DNA of 64,000 nt from Orlajensenia leifsoniae (GCF_004570845.1 NZ_SPQZ01000001.1:558001-622000), one strand, 5' to 3'; shown: positions 42,167-50,489, counted from the stretch's first letter. The notes: generated from the sequence alone by a model not told the origin. Numbers and translations are program-made.

Positions 42167-42592
42167 CTACGCGTTCGCGGCGGCCTCGGCGCCCTGGGCG
42201 GCGGCCGGGTCGAACCATCCGAACTCGAGGATGTTGCCGTCGGGGTCGTTGAGCTGGCGCTGGTACATGAAGCCGAAGTCGGTGGCGTCGTGCGGCTCCA
42301 CGCCCCCCGCGGCGATGCCGACTGCGAGAGTCTCGTCGACAGCGTTGCGACTGTCGAGGAAGATCGCCGTCGATACCGACGGATTCGCGGCAGGGTCGCC
42401 GATCGGGAGATCGGTGAAGGTCTGGAAGTAGTCGCGAGTCAGGACCATGACGTAGCTGTGGCCGTCTTCGACCACGAAGCAGGCACCGTTGTGATCCGAC
42501 ATCGCCGGATTGAGGGTGAAGCCGACCGCCGAGTAGAACGCCTTCGAACGCTCCAGGTCGGTCACCGGCAGGTTGACAAACATCGCGGTCAT
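42167..42592 (-). CDS. VOC family protein (glyoxalase-like)
   Basis: 141 aa. The start MTAMFVNLPVTDLERSKAFY and the DPDGNILEFGWFDP end form one VOC (betaalphabetabetabeta) repeat pair, with metal ligands expected at His/Glu positions. The exact enzyme (glyoxalase, dioxygenase or antibiotic-binding) is not clear. AAGGGAG precedes the ATG at 42592. It is followed by the HxlR gene. Confidence 0.85.
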   Translation of the reverse strand: MTAMFVNLPVTDLERSKAFYSAVGFTLNPAMSDHNGACFVVEDGHSYVMVLTRDYFQTFTDLPIGDPAANPSVSTAIFLDSRNAVDETLAVGIAAGGVEPHDATDFGFMYQRQLNDPDGNILEFGWFDPAAAQGAEAAANA

Positions 42593-42635
42593 GGTGGACT
42601 CCCTTGTCAAGGTCCCGTGTGGGAACAGAAACCAA

Positions 42636-42654
42636 CACTTGCAAAAAACAAGTG
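42636..42654. promoter_or_regulatory. Probable HxlR operator
   Basis: Perfect inverted repeat CACTTG, 7-nt A-rich spacer, CAAGTG, 44 bp before the VOC start codon. Confidence 0.5.
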
Positions 42655-42696
42655 ATTCGTCAAGAGATCGTCCCGGCCCATCGCCACTCCGGGCCG

Positions 42697-42730
42697 CCGA
42701 TAGCCCGATCGCAGGCATTCGGGCTATCGG
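42697..42730 (-). terminator. Hairpin after the lipoprotein gene
   Basis: Perfect 12-bp stem CCGATAGCCCGA with 10-nt loop, 6 bp beyond the stop at 42736. No T-run. Confidence 0.6.
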
Positions 42731-42735
42731 CATGT

Positions 42736-43158
42736 TCAGCTCGGCGGCCTCACAAGGATGGCGTCAGCGGACCTCGTGACCGTCAAGGACGTGTCCAAGG
42801 GCAGGACTTTCCATTCCGTGTCCGAACAGAAGTCGACCTCGTCGCGCGGGATCTCCGCGTGGGAGGTGACCTCACCATCGCCGACAACGGCGACGGTCTG
42901 TCGATCATCACGGTTCGAATAGTCGGGAGCGCCGGCCCACGTGAAGCCCAGGCGATCAGAGATGGACCCGACCGACTCGTAGGGGCAGACGACCAAGAAG
43001 GTCGATCCCTCGATCTCACTCAGGCTGGACAGCGCGACGGTGCCGTCCGACTCCCTGAGTGCGGTGTTCAACTCCGACTGCCACGACGGGGCGGTCGTGC
43101 ATCCGGCAAGCAGGAGTGACGACGCGGCGATGACGACGACCCACGGGGGAATCTTCAC
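42736..43158 (-). CDS. Small predicted lipoprotein, unknown function
   Basis: 140 aa. Signal sequence VVVIAASSLLLAGC has lipobox LLAGC with the lipidated Cys near residue 20. Two further cysteines (VVCPYES, DFCSDTE) could form a disulfide outside the cell. The remainder has no known domain. GTG start. Confidence 0.7.
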   Translation of the reverse strand: MKIPPWVVVIAASSLLLAGCTTAPSWQSELNTALRESDGTVALSSLSEIEGSTFLVVCPYESVGSISDRLGFTWAGAPDYSNRDDRQTVAVVGDGEVTSHAEIPRDEVDFCSDTEWKVLPLDTSLTVTRSADAILVRPPS

Positions 43159-43248
43159 CTGCTCAGCGCAATCGGCGACATGCGGTGACTCTCCGGCGCC
43201 ATAGGGCCGACTTGCGCCACGTACGCGAGCCGGCCCAGATGACGATCG

Positions 43249-43953
43249 TCAGCCTTCGACACTGAGGGCGCTCTCGGCGGCATCGTCGATGACGTCGGAG
43301 ACGACCCCGGCTTGGGTCAGGTACACCGCGTGGCTACCCGGCGTGGTGGTGATCTTCGCGCCTGAGCGCTGCGCCATGTGCTGGAGCATCGCCTGGTCGA
43401 AGGCCTTGTCCTCGGTGGCGATCACGGCCCAGCTGGGCTTGTCGTGCCATGCCGCCCTCGTGACGGCGACCCCGAAGACGGACATGTTCACCGGAACTTG
43501 CGAATCACGCAGGAACTCGGCGTCGGCATCACTGGCGTCGGCGGCGAAGCCGACCTTGAACTTCTCCTGATCGAGGACACCGAACCCGTCGTCACCGATG
43601 TTGATGACGAAGTCCGGCGTGGCAGCGAACCCCTCGTACTGCTGCCCCGACGTCTCGCCCGTGTCGGGGATGAGGGCGGCCACATAGACCAAGCCGGCCA
43701 CATTCTTATGCGAGCCGGCCTCGCTGATGACCGTGCCACCCCAGGAGTGTCCGACCAGGATGGCAGGTCCATCGAGCTTGTCGAGGACCCGGTTGGTCGC
43801 GGCCACGTCGTCGTCGAATGACGTGAGCGGATTCTGCACGATCGTCACCTTGTACCCGCGGTTCGTCAGGTTGTCGTAGACCCCTCGCCAGCCTGACCCG
43901 TCCGCGAAAGCTCCGTGAACGAGCACAACATTCTCGATTCCGTCCTGGGTCAT
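43249..43953 (-). CDS. Alpha/beta hydrolase (esterase/salicylate-esterase-like)
   Basis: 234 aa. NVVLVHGAFADGSGWRGVY gives the oxyanion region, ILVGHSWGGTVISEAG the nucleophile Ser, and AVIATEDKAFD plus TTPGSHAVYLTQ the acid and His. Plant salicylate-methylester esterases and bacterial relatives share this shape. I prefer the second of two adjacent ATGs because AAGGAGG is then 5 nt upstream. It is divergent from a GntR regulator and resembles the hydrolase at 56671. Confidence 0.85.
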   Translation of the reverse strand: MTQDGIENVVLVHGAFADGSGWRGVYDNLTNRGYKVTIVQNPLTSFDDDVAATNRVLDKLDGPAILVGHSWGGTVISEAGSHKNVAGLVYVAALIPDTGETSGQQYEGFAATPDFVINIGDDGFGVLDQEKFKVGFAADASDADAEFLRDSQVPVNMSVFGVAVTRAAWHDKPSWAVIATEDKAFDQAMLQHMAQRSGAKITTTPGSHAVYLTQAGVVSDVIDDAAESALSVEG

Positions 43954-44027
43954 CATGTCCTCCTTGTCCGGCCTCCCGCCCGATCGCGGTCGAGGCTGCT
44001 TCATCAGCGCATTTCGCCTTGTGATGT

Positions 44028-44058
44028 GTAACATATTGCATACCATGCGCTATTCCAA
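44028..44058 (-). promoter_or_regulatory. Hydrolase promoter overlapped by a GntR repeat
   Basis: Minus-strand TTGGAA (plus 44053-44058) and TATGTT (44030-44035) are 17 bp apart. The repeat AACATATTGCATAC (44030-44043) covers the -10, so the regulator could block it. Confidence 0.5.
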
Positions 44059-44094
44059 GCGTCCGCAATTTGCTTGGGAGGCCGCGGTGTGCGC

Positions 44095-44108
44095 AACATA
44101 TTGCATGC
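44095..44108 (+). promoter_or_regulatory. Second copy of the GntR-site repeat
   Basis: AACATATTGCATGC repeats the element at 44030 with a single difference. Its core GCAACATATTGC is an inverted repeat. It overlaps the proposed start codon of the GntR gene. Confidence 0.5.
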
Positions 44109-44764
44109 CAATCCCATCTGACACCGCCGGAGTGGGTCGCTCGCTTCTGCGAGACGACGTGTACAGACGACTCCGTGATGCGATCGTCGATGGAACTTTC
44201 ACGCCGGGCGAGCAGTTGAAGGATGGTGAACTGGCCGCCTGGCTCGGGGTGAGCCGCACGCCCATCCGGGAGGCCCTGCTGCGTCTTGGCAACAGTGGAC
44301 TGGTCGTTGCACTGCCGGGCCGGTCGACGACCGTGAGCGCCATCAACGCTGCGGCCGTTCGAGATGCACGCGACGTGATAGCGGCGATGCACTCGCTGGC
44401 GGTGCGCGAGATGGCCGGGCGGCTTCTCGACGACGACGTGAAGCGGATGCGGGAGGCGAACAGGCGGTTCGTCGAGGCAACGAAGGCAGGCGACGTCGCA
44501 GCCGCTCTGGATGCCGATGAAGAACTGCACAACATCCCGGTGGCCGCGCTCGGCAACGGCGCCCTGGCATCAGTGATCGAGCATTTCGGTCCGCTGGTGC
44601 GCCGAGCGGAACGGACTCGCTTCAGCGGCGACGGCAGCACCTCCGGGGAGGCTCACGAACAACTGATCGATCTACTCGAGTCAGGAGACGCGGAGCGAGC
44701 AGCGGCGGTCGCGTTCGATATCTGGCACAGCCTTCCCGCTGAGGATGGCGCCGACGAGAAATAG
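44105..44764 (+). CDS. GntR family transcriptional regulator (FCD-type)
   Basis: 219 aa. The winged helix DDVYRRLRDAIVDGTFTPGEQLKD followed by ELAAWLGVSRTPIREALLRL is canonical; residues 85-210 are helical with the FCD-type ligand pocket (IAAMHSLAVREM, DEELHNIPVAALGN). ATG at 44105 is chosen; an in-frame ATG at 44045, with CATATT 7 nt before it, would add 20 residues. Probably represses the adjacent divergent hydrolase gene. Confidence 0.85.
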   Translation: MPIPSDTAGVGRSLLRDDVYRRLRDAIVDGTFTPGEQLKDGELAAWLGVSRTPIREALLRLGNSGLVVALPGRSTTVSAINAAAVRDARDVIAAMHSLAVREMAGRLLDDDVKRMREANRRFVEATKAGDVAAALDADEELHNIPVAALGNGALASVIEHFGPLVRRAERTRFSGDGSTSGEAHEQLIDLLESGDAERAAAVAFDIWHSLPAEDGADEK

Positions 44765-45128
44765 CTCGCCCAACTGGCTCGCACCGAGATCACGGCCAGA
44801 AGCAGGAAAGGCCCTCGCATGCGAGGGCCTTTCCATGGCCATGGCGGCGCGTCCGTGTTGGCCGTGGAGTAGGCCGAGGAGGAAGAGGCTTGGAATCTTT
44901 TCCCCTCGCCATACTCATTTTTTTCCTCCGCGCAGCCTGCCGAGTCACTGGAATTGGCCGGAATCGCGCGGAAGTTGCACCATGGCACGAGGCGTTAGGA
45001 TCACATGGCGCATGTGGTTCTGCGCCGGCACCGGTCCACGACAGGGCACCGCGGCTGTCTTCAGCCGGCTTACTTCAGCCGTTAAGTGGGCAAGACCGTC
45101 CAGGGTGGCGAAGTAGGCGGCGCGGCTT
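44765..45128. other. 364-bp intergenic region
   Basis: Apart from the palindromic terminator at 44805-44834 nothing recognisable was found. A T-rich run (about 44925-44940) and several short frames without codon bias are present. Confidence 0.5.
44805..44834. terminator. Perfect 30-bp palindromic terminator
   Basis: GGAAAGGCCCTCGCA and its reverse complement, 41 bp after the GntR stop, ending in TTTCC. Confidence 0.8.
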
Positions 45129-45323
45129 TCACCGGGACGTCGTCTTCTTCCGCTTCAGAGCTGCTGCCGCCGCGACTGCGAACAACCGATCCGAGTATTG
45201 ATTCGCCTGTTCTCGCACCCAGTCGTCCCGAACTATCAAGAGCCATAGGAGCGCGAGCGCCACTTGCAGCGCCGCGGATGCCGCAGTGGCGATGGTGTTC
45301 TTGGCGCCGAAAACGGGGCTCAT
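45129..45323 (-). CDS. Small predicted membrane protein
   Basis: 64 aa from ATG 45323. One helix near 14-34 (SAALQVALALLWLLIV), then a charged segment RDDWVREQANQYSDRLF and a short Ala-rich helix ending in KRKKTTSR. A GTG four codons earlier is an alternative start. No known domain; coding status is moderately likely from codon use. Confidence 0.45.
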   Translation of the reverse strand: MSPVFGAKNTIATAASAALQVALALLWLLIVRDDWVREQANQYSDRLFAVAAAAALKRKKTTSR

Positions 45324-45471
45324 ACCCTTGCCCACCGCAATCGTCTTGGTGGGATGATCGGCCCATGAGACAGAGGCGCGAATGGTCTGGGTCGGGGTCC
45401 TGCGGGGTGTGCGCGCCGGGTCAAACGCTCCGCAGCTGTGAGGCTTGGACGTGCAATCCCGAGGAGGATCG

Positions 45472-46881
45472 ATGAAAACCTATCGGACGCTGTTGGAGCA
45501 CGTCACGTCCACGACGGGACCCGCGCGGACGGTGCTCGACCCCGCGACGGGCGGGCTCATCGGTTCCGCCCCGCAACAGGGCGTTGCCGAACTCGAGGCC
45601 GCCATCGAGCGCGCTGTCGCGGCCCAGCCCGCGTGGGCCGCCCTCAGCCACGAGGAGCGCGGCGTCGTCCTCTGCCGGGTCGCCGATGCGATCGACGCCT
45701 CGTCCGAGGCTCTGGCCGAACTACTCTCGCGCGAGCAGGGAAAGCCCCTGAACGGCCCCAACGCACGCGTCGAGGTGGGAGCCTGCTCCGCGTGGCTGCG
45801 CGCCACGGCCGCGATGTCGCTGCCGGTCGAGGTCGTCATCGACGATGGCGAGAGCTACGCGGAACTGCATTACCGCCCGATAGGCCTGATTGGTGTCATC
45901 TCGCCGTGGAACTTTCCGATGATGATCGCGATCGGGCAGATCGCCCCTGCGTTGCGGATGGGCAACGCTGTGGTGGCCAAGCCCTCGGAGTACACCACCC
46001 TCAGCGGTCTGGCCTTGGTTTCCGTGATGAACGAGGTGCTCCCCGCTGGCGTCCTCGGCGTAGTCGCGGGCGCGGGAGACGTGGGAGCCGCATTGTCGAC
46101 CCATCCAGCGTTCGGAAAGATCATGTTCACCGGATCGACGGGAACCGGTCGTCGCATCATCGAGGCTTCGGCGGGCAACATCACCCGGCTCACCCTCGAG
46201 CTCGGTGGCAACGACGCCGGCATCGTGCTGCCCGACGTCGATCCGCAGGCCATCGCTCACGACCTCTTCTGGGGCGCCTTCATCAACACCGGCCAGACCT
46301 GCGCAGCCCTGAAGAGGCTCTATGTGCACGCCGACGTCTACGACGCGGTCTGTGACGCCCTCGTCGCGGTCGCCGCCGCCACGCCGATGGGGATCGGGCT
46401 TGACGAGGCGAACGTGCTCGGACCGCTGCAGAACCGCATGCAGTGGAACGTGGTCGACCGCCTGGTGGAGGCGGCGAAGGTTGGAGGCGGACGGGTGCTG
46501 GTGGGAGGAGACCCTGATCGCGGGGCTGTCGGCAACTTTTACCCGACAACTCTCGTTGCCGACATCGACCCGCAGAATCCGCTGGTGATCGAAGAGCAGT
46601 TCGGACCGGCCCTGCCGATCGTGCGCTACACCGATCTCGACGAAGCCATCGCCCTGGCGAATGGGCTCGACGTCGGGCTCGGTGCCTCGGTCTGGTCGGC
46701 CGATACGAGTGCTGCCCGTTCCGTTGCGGCGCGCATCCAGGCGGGAACGGTGTGGATCAACTCGCACGGCGGGGTGCATCCGATGATCCCGTTCGGCGGG
46801 GTGAAGGGTTCCGGGTACGGCCTCGCGTGCGGCGTGGCAGGGCTCAAGTCGGTCGCGCTTCCGCAGGTGATCAACAGCTGA
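45472..46881 (+). CDS. NAD(P)-dependent aldehyde dehydrogenase (succinate-semialdehyde type)
   Basis: 469 aa. Motifs: GVISPWNFPMM (substrate/NAD region), KPSEYTTLSGL, FTGSTGTGRRI, the catalytic Glu in LELGGNDAGIV and the nucleophile Cys in NTGQTCAALKRL, plus EEQFGPALPIV and NSHGGVHPMIPFGGVKGSGYG at the end in two pieces. It oxidises aldehydes to acids. RBS GAGGAGG lies 5 nt before the ATG at 45472. The exact aldehyde is unknown. Confidence 0.9.
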   Translation: MKTYRTLLEHVTSTTGPARTVLDPATGGLIGSAPQQGVAELEAAIERAVAAQPAWAALSHEERGVVLCRVADAIDASSEALAELLSREQGKPLNGPNARVEVGACSAWLRATAAMSLPVEVVIDDGESYAELHYRPIGLIGVISPWNFPMMIAIGQIAPALRMGNAVVAKPSEYTTLSGLALVSVMNEVLPAGVLGVVAGAGDVGAALSTHPAFGKIMFTGSTGTGRRIIEASAGNITRLTLELGGNDAGIVLPDVDPQAIAHDLFWGAFINTGQTCAALKRLYVHADVYDAVCDALVAVAAATPMGIGLDEANVLGPLQNRMQWNVVDRLVEAAKVGGGRVLVGGDPDRGAVGNFYPTTLVADIDPQNPLVIEEQFGPALPIVRYTDLDEAIALANGLDVGLGASVWSADTSAARSVAARIQAGTVWINSHGGVHPMIPFGGVKGSGYGLACGVAGLKSVALPQVINS

Positions 46882-47215
46882 ATGTGGGCCTTGCGGGTCG
46901 CCGATCCTCCGCCGTCGCGCTGCAATCAGCGAGCTCCTTCCTGCCTGGTCCACGGGGTGCCGTTCACGCCGATCCCGTTTCCCTCTCTGGTCTGGTGCGA
47001 TCCGGCAGCAGCATTACTTTGGCACCGCGCATCGTCCGCACCCGCTGCGCAACCGTTGCCCTCGACGCAACGCATCTCTTGGACGAGGTATCTGGGTGGA
47101 CAATCCCGCCTCTCAGAACCGTTTTGGAGTGTCCAGAATCCTCTCCGCTTACGCCTTGCACCTATCCCCGACGGACACCGCCGCCGAACGGGCGAAGCGG
47201 TCTCGACGTGGACAG

Positions 47216-47243
47216 TTCACACTCAGGGAGTAACTGGTAGCAT
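47216..47243 (+). promoter_or_regulatory. Leader promoter of the ABC-F gene
   Basis: TTCACA (47216-47221), 16-bp spacer, TAGCAT (47238-47243). The -10 ends 6 nt before the GTG at 47250, the same leaderless spacing seen at many genes here. Confidence 0.6.
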
Positions 47244-47249
47244 CCCTTC

Positions 47250-47279
47250 GTGCTTACCCTAGAAATCGACAAAGCCTAG
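47250..47279 (+). CDS. Candidate leader peptide MLTLEIDKA
   Basis: A 9-codon ORF with GTG start, TAG stop, placed at the transcript 5' end by the -10 at 47238. It ends on the first base of the hairpin at 47279, so a ribosome stalled in it would cover that hairpin's 5' arm. Translation is inferred, not shown. Confidence 0.5.
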   Translation: MLTLEIDKA

Positions 47280-47298
47280 CCACCGAACTCTCGGTGGC
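47279..47298 (+). promoter_or_regulatory. Leader hairpin 1
   Basis: Perfect 8-bp stem GCCACCGA/TCGGTGGC with loop ACTC, directly after the leader ORF. Its 3' side contains TGGCGGC (47295-47301), the exact complement of GCCGCCA in the next hairpin. Confidence 0.55.
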
Positions 47299-47361
47299 GG
47301 CTCCGCGACATCTCTGCGCCTTGCTCCTTTTGAGCGGCGCCGTTGTCTGTGCTGCCGCGTG

Positions 47362-47394
47362 GCCGCCATTGGCGGCTGGTTTCTGATCGTTTTC
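47362..47394 (+). terminator. Attenuator-like terminator hairpin
   Basis: GCCGCC, loop ATT, GGCGGC (47362-47376), followed by TGGTTTCTGATCGTTTT. Short stem and T-rich tail fit an intrinsic terminator 44 bp before the ABC-F start. Confidence 0.5.
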
Positions 47395-47437
47395 GCTCCC
47401 GCCATTGCGGTTGAGCGCACGCAAGCAAAGGGTAGTC

Positions 47438-49072
47438 ATGTCATCCAACAACGCAGCCATCGTGCTGTCGAATCTCTCGTTCACCTGGCCGGATGGGGTG
47501 CCAGCGATCGCAGGCATCACGGGGAGTTTCACCGCCGGGCGAACCGGTCTCGTCGGATCTAACGGCGCCGGTAAATCCACCCTCCTGAGGCTTATCGCCG
47601 GAGAAATCGTCCCGACGTCCGGAGCGTTCAGCGCGACTGGTGAGGTCGGCTACCTTTCGCAGTCGCTGACTTGGCACGACTCGACCACGATGGCCGATCT
47701 TCTTGGTATCGCGCCGATCGTTGCGGCGATCAGGGCGGTTGAGAGTGGGGACGTCGATGAACGTCATTTCGACACGATCGGCGACGACTGGGACATCGAA
47801 TCACGGGCCGACGAGCAGCTTCGCCGGGTCGGCTTCTCCGCCCATGATCTCGACCGGAGCGTGAGCGAGCTTTCTGGGGGCGAAGTGATGCTCATCGCGA
47901 TCACCGGGCTTCGGGTTCGGCGATTGCCGATCACACTGCTCGACGAACCGAGCAACAACCTCGATCGAGCCGGAAAAGCGATGCTGGCTGACATGCTCGA
48001 GACGTGGCCCGGCACGCTCGTAGTCGTCAGCCACGATCTCGATCTCCTCGATCTGATGGATCAAACGGCCGAGTTGTACGACGGCCACCTCACTGTCTTC
48101 GGCGGCCCATACACGGAGTGGAAAGAGAACCTGGATCGGCAGCAGGCCGCGGCCGTGCTGGCCAGTCAGGCGGCAGAGAACGCGGTGAAAGCCGAACGAC
48201 GCCAGCGCGACGAAGCCGAAAGCAAGCTCGCCAAGCGTGCCCGTTCGGCCAAAACGGCGAACGAGAACAAGCGCGGGTCCAAGATCTTGATGAACGGACT
48301 GGCTTCACGCGCGGAGAACTCGGCGGGCAAGCTCCGTTCAGGTCTCGATGACCGGCTGGACGCTGCACGCGACGCGAAGGCGGCAGCGGCCGCGCGTGTG
48401 CGACCTGACCAGCGCATCAGTCTCAACCTCCCTGACCCGCAGGTTCCGGCGAGCAGGCGTATCGCCGAACTCCGCGGCGTCAACCGCTCGTTCGCCATCC
48501 AAGGCCCAGAACGCATCGCTCTGGTGGGCCCAAATGGAGTCGGGAAGACCACCCTCATCGAGACCCTTCTCGGCCTGCGTTCGGCGGAGCCGGGCCGCGC
48601 GTCCGCGACCCTTCACACAGACCGTGTCGGCTACCTCAGCCAGCGCTTGGACGGCCTCGACGAAGGCGCGACTGCGCTGGAGAATATCCGTCTGGTCGCA
48701 CCTGGGATCAGTGATGCGCAGATACGCAACCAACTGGGGCGCCTGCTCATCAAGGGCGACAACGTCAATCGACCCGTATCGACGCTCTCCGGCGGCGAAC
48801 GCTTCCGTATCTGCCTCGCACGTCTGCTGCTTGCTGATCCACCGGCCCAGTTGCTCGTGCTGGACGAACCTACGAACAACTTGGATGTCGTGAGCGTCCA
48901 CCAGCTCGTCGACGCACTGAACAGCTACCAAGGTGCCCTCGTCCTCATCAGCCACGACGACCGGTTCCTCGCGCGACTCGGTCTCACCGTGATGCTCACG
49001 CTCGACGCCGCCGGTCGCCTGGATGAGATCGCGGCCGGTGCCGGTGCCGGTGCCGGTGCCGGTGCCGCCTGA
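47438..49072 (+). CDS. ABC-F subfamily ATPase (ribosome-protection or translation factor type)
   Basis: 544 aa. Two ABC domains without membrane segments: Walker A GSNGAGKST (about 45-53) and GPNGVGKTT (about 366), signatures LSGGEVMLI and LSGGERFRI, Walker B TLLDEPSNNLD and LVLDEPTNNLD. The P-site tRNA interaction linker between them is basic and Ala-rich (KRARSAKTANENKRGSK). Members displace antibiotics from ribosomes or tune translation. ATG at 47438 has AAAGGG 6 nt upstream. It ends in a repeated GAGAGAGAGAA tail encoded by a hexamer repeat. The leader before it suggests antibiotic-inducible control. Confidence 0.9.
   Translation: MSSNNAAIVLSNLSFTWPDGVPAIAGITGSFTAGRTGLVGSNGAGKSTLLRLIAGEIVPTSGAFSATGEVGYLSQSLTWHDSTTMADLLGIAPIVAAIRAVESGDVDERHFDTIGDDWDIESRADEQLRRVGFSAHDLDRSVSELSGGEVMLIAITGLRVRRLPITLLDEPSNNLDRAGKAMLADMLETWPGTLVVVSHDLDLLDLMDQTAELYDGHLTVFGGPYTEWKENLDRQQAAAVLASQAAENAVKAERRQRDEAESKLAKRARSAKTANENKRGSKILMNGLASRAENSAGKLRSGLDDRLDAARDAKAAAAARVRPDQRISLNLPDPQVPASRRIAELRGVNRSFAIQGPERIALVGPNGVGKTTLIETLLGLRSAEPGRASATLHTDRVGYLSQRLDGLDEGATALENIRLVAPGISDAQIRNQLGRLLIKGDNVNRPVSTLSGGERFRICLARLLLADPPAQLLVLDEPTNNLDVVSVHQLVDALNSYQGALVLISHDDRFLARLGLTVMLTLDAAGRLDEIAAGAGAGAGAGAA
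49033..49068 (+). repeat. In-frame hexanucleotide repeat
   Basis: Five to six tandem copies of GCCGGT encode an Ala-Gly tail at the ABC-F C-terminus. Copy number can change without breaking the frame. Confidence 0.85.
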
Positions 49073-49097
49073 CCGAGTCCATACAAGACGCGTAGCG

Positions 49098-49128
49098 CCG
49101 GGACCGTGGAGCACAGCCACGGTCCCGG
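49098..49128 (+). terminator. Hairpin after the ABC-F gene
   Basis: Perfect 12-bp stem CCGGGACCGTGG/CCACGGTCCCGG with 7-nt loop, 26 bp after the stop. No T-run. Confidence 0.65.
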
Positions 49129-49359
49129 GGCTTGTCGCAGCGACAGCGCTGACACAACTCGAGACCAAATCTCTGACCGTCGCCAATGCGCTGCCCCCGA
49201 TGGTTCTCCAGACTGCTGAAGTCCACATGACGGGTCGCATCCCAAGTGAGCGCTGACGCACGTCTCGATCCCCGTGTATGGCCTAGGGACTCTGACGGGC
49301 GCCACGCGTCTCTCAACGCGACAGTGTTGAGGCATCACCTGATGCGAAGGGATTGTCCA

Positions 49360-50022
49360 ATGAATACTGAGACGGATTCGAAGAGAACGGGCGCAGCGGA
49401 GGCCGCACGGGTTGTCATGAAGCTGGAAGTCGTCGTTCTCCCGGTCTCCGACGTTGATCGTGCCAAGGCCTTCTACGAAGATCTGGGCTGGACGTTGGAT
49501 GTCGACCTGCCGGTCTCAGCGGGCTATCGGGTCGTCGAGCTCACTCCCCCCGGGTCGCCGACCTCGATCATCTTCGGATCAGGAGTCACCGACGCTGCGG
49601 CGGGGTCGGCTCGCGGACTCCAATTGGTCGTCTCCGACATTGAGACGGCCCGGACTGAACTCGTCGCAAGAGGCGTCGAGGTGAGCGAGATCTTCCACGA
49701 CACCACCGGCGTATTCCACCATGCTGGAGTGACAGCTCGCGAGCCGGGGCCAGCACCACAACGACGCTCGTACGGTTCCTTCATCTCGTTCCAGGACCCC
49801 GACGGGAACGAGTGGATTGTGCAGGAGGTCACCACGCGCATCCCTGGTCGCATCGTGCAGACCCGGTTCGATTCACCGGAGGAACTTGCTGTTGCACTCC
49901 GTGCAGCTGCTGCCGCGCACGGTGTACATGAAGCGCGCATCGGCCATGAGGACGCGAACTGGCCCGAGTGGTACGCCGAGTACATGGTGCGTGCCGCGGC
50001 CGGTCAAGAGGTGCCGGAGTGA
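49360..50022 (+). CDS. VOC family protein with a C-terminal helical extension
   Basis: 220 aa. VOC domain at residues 20-150 (MKLEVVVLPVSDVDRAKAFY ... ISFQDPDGNEWIVQEV). The extra 60 residues (LAVALRAAAAAHGVHEARIG, then NWPEWYAEYMVR) recur as a stand-alone protein at 58852. AAGGG lies 8 nt before ATG 49360. The next gene overlaps its stop by 4 bp. Confidence 0.82.
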   Translation: MNTETDSKRTGAAEAARVVMKLEVVVLPVSDVDRAKAFYEDLGWTLDVDLPVSAGYRVVELTPPGSPTSIIFGSGVTDAAAGSARGLQLVVSDIETARTELVARGVEVSEIFHDTTGVFHHAGVTAREPGPAPQRRSYGSFISFQDPDGNEWIVQEVTTRIPGRIVQTRFDSPEELAVALRAAAAAHGVHEARIGHEDANWPEWYAEYMVRAAAGQEVPE

Positions 50023-50468
50023 CAGCTGATGTGGCACCACTCGAAAGGCTCATCGCGATTGAATCTCTCCGGATGTTGCAGGCACGCCTCTGCCGTTCTG
50101 CCGCCCGACGCGCATGGGACGAGTTCAATGGTCGCTTTACCGAAAACGCCCAGTTGCGTGTCTACGGTGTCAACGGTGCATTGGATTGCTTCGCCTTCGG
50201 CTCTGAGATTGGCCATGTGATCAACGCACGTCTGGGATCCGGTCAGTTGACCGTCCGAGCGGGCTGCGAGGAACTCACCGTGCTCTCGGCCACCCGTGCG
50301 GAGGGCATCTGGGCAGTGGAATATTTCGTGCCACCGTCCGGAAAGCGGGGTGGACTACACGGGATCGCCGAACTGCACCAGACCTATGAGCAACACTCTG
50401 GGAGGTGGTTAATCCGCTCCGTTGACCTTACGCATCCGATTCTCGAGGCGAGGATATTGCCTACGTGA
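50019..50468 (+). CDS. NTF2/SnoaL-like small protein
   Basis: 149 aa. The N-terminal helix pair (LERLIAIESLRMLQARLCR, AWDEFNGRF) and the later strands ending in YEQHSGRWLIRSVDLTHP resemble SnoaL-like/NTF2-fold enzymes or binding proteins. The GTG at 50019 is in a GTGA overlap with the upstream VOC gene. Ligand or reaction unknown. Confidence 0.7.
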   Translation: MTADVAPLERLIAIESLRMLQARLCRSAARRAWDEFNGRFTENAQLRVYGVNGALDCFAFGSEIGHVINARLGSGQLTVRAGCEELTVLSATRAEGIWAVEYFVPPSGKRGGLHGIAELHQTYEQHSGRWLIRSVDLTHPILEARILPT

Positions 50469-50489
50469 TCGGCGAATACAGGAGGTACC

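Larger units (their letters stand above)
46882..47437. other. 556-bp region before the ABC-F gene
   Basis: The first 330 bp show no feature. From 47216 onward it contains a promoter, a 9-codon leader ORF, two hairpins and the ribosome site of the ABC-F gene, described separately. Confidence 0.6.

Noticed and set aside
44890-45201. Short plus-strand frames between the GntR and aldehyde dehydrogenase genes
   Set aside because: No ribosome site, poor codon bias and no similarity to any known family.
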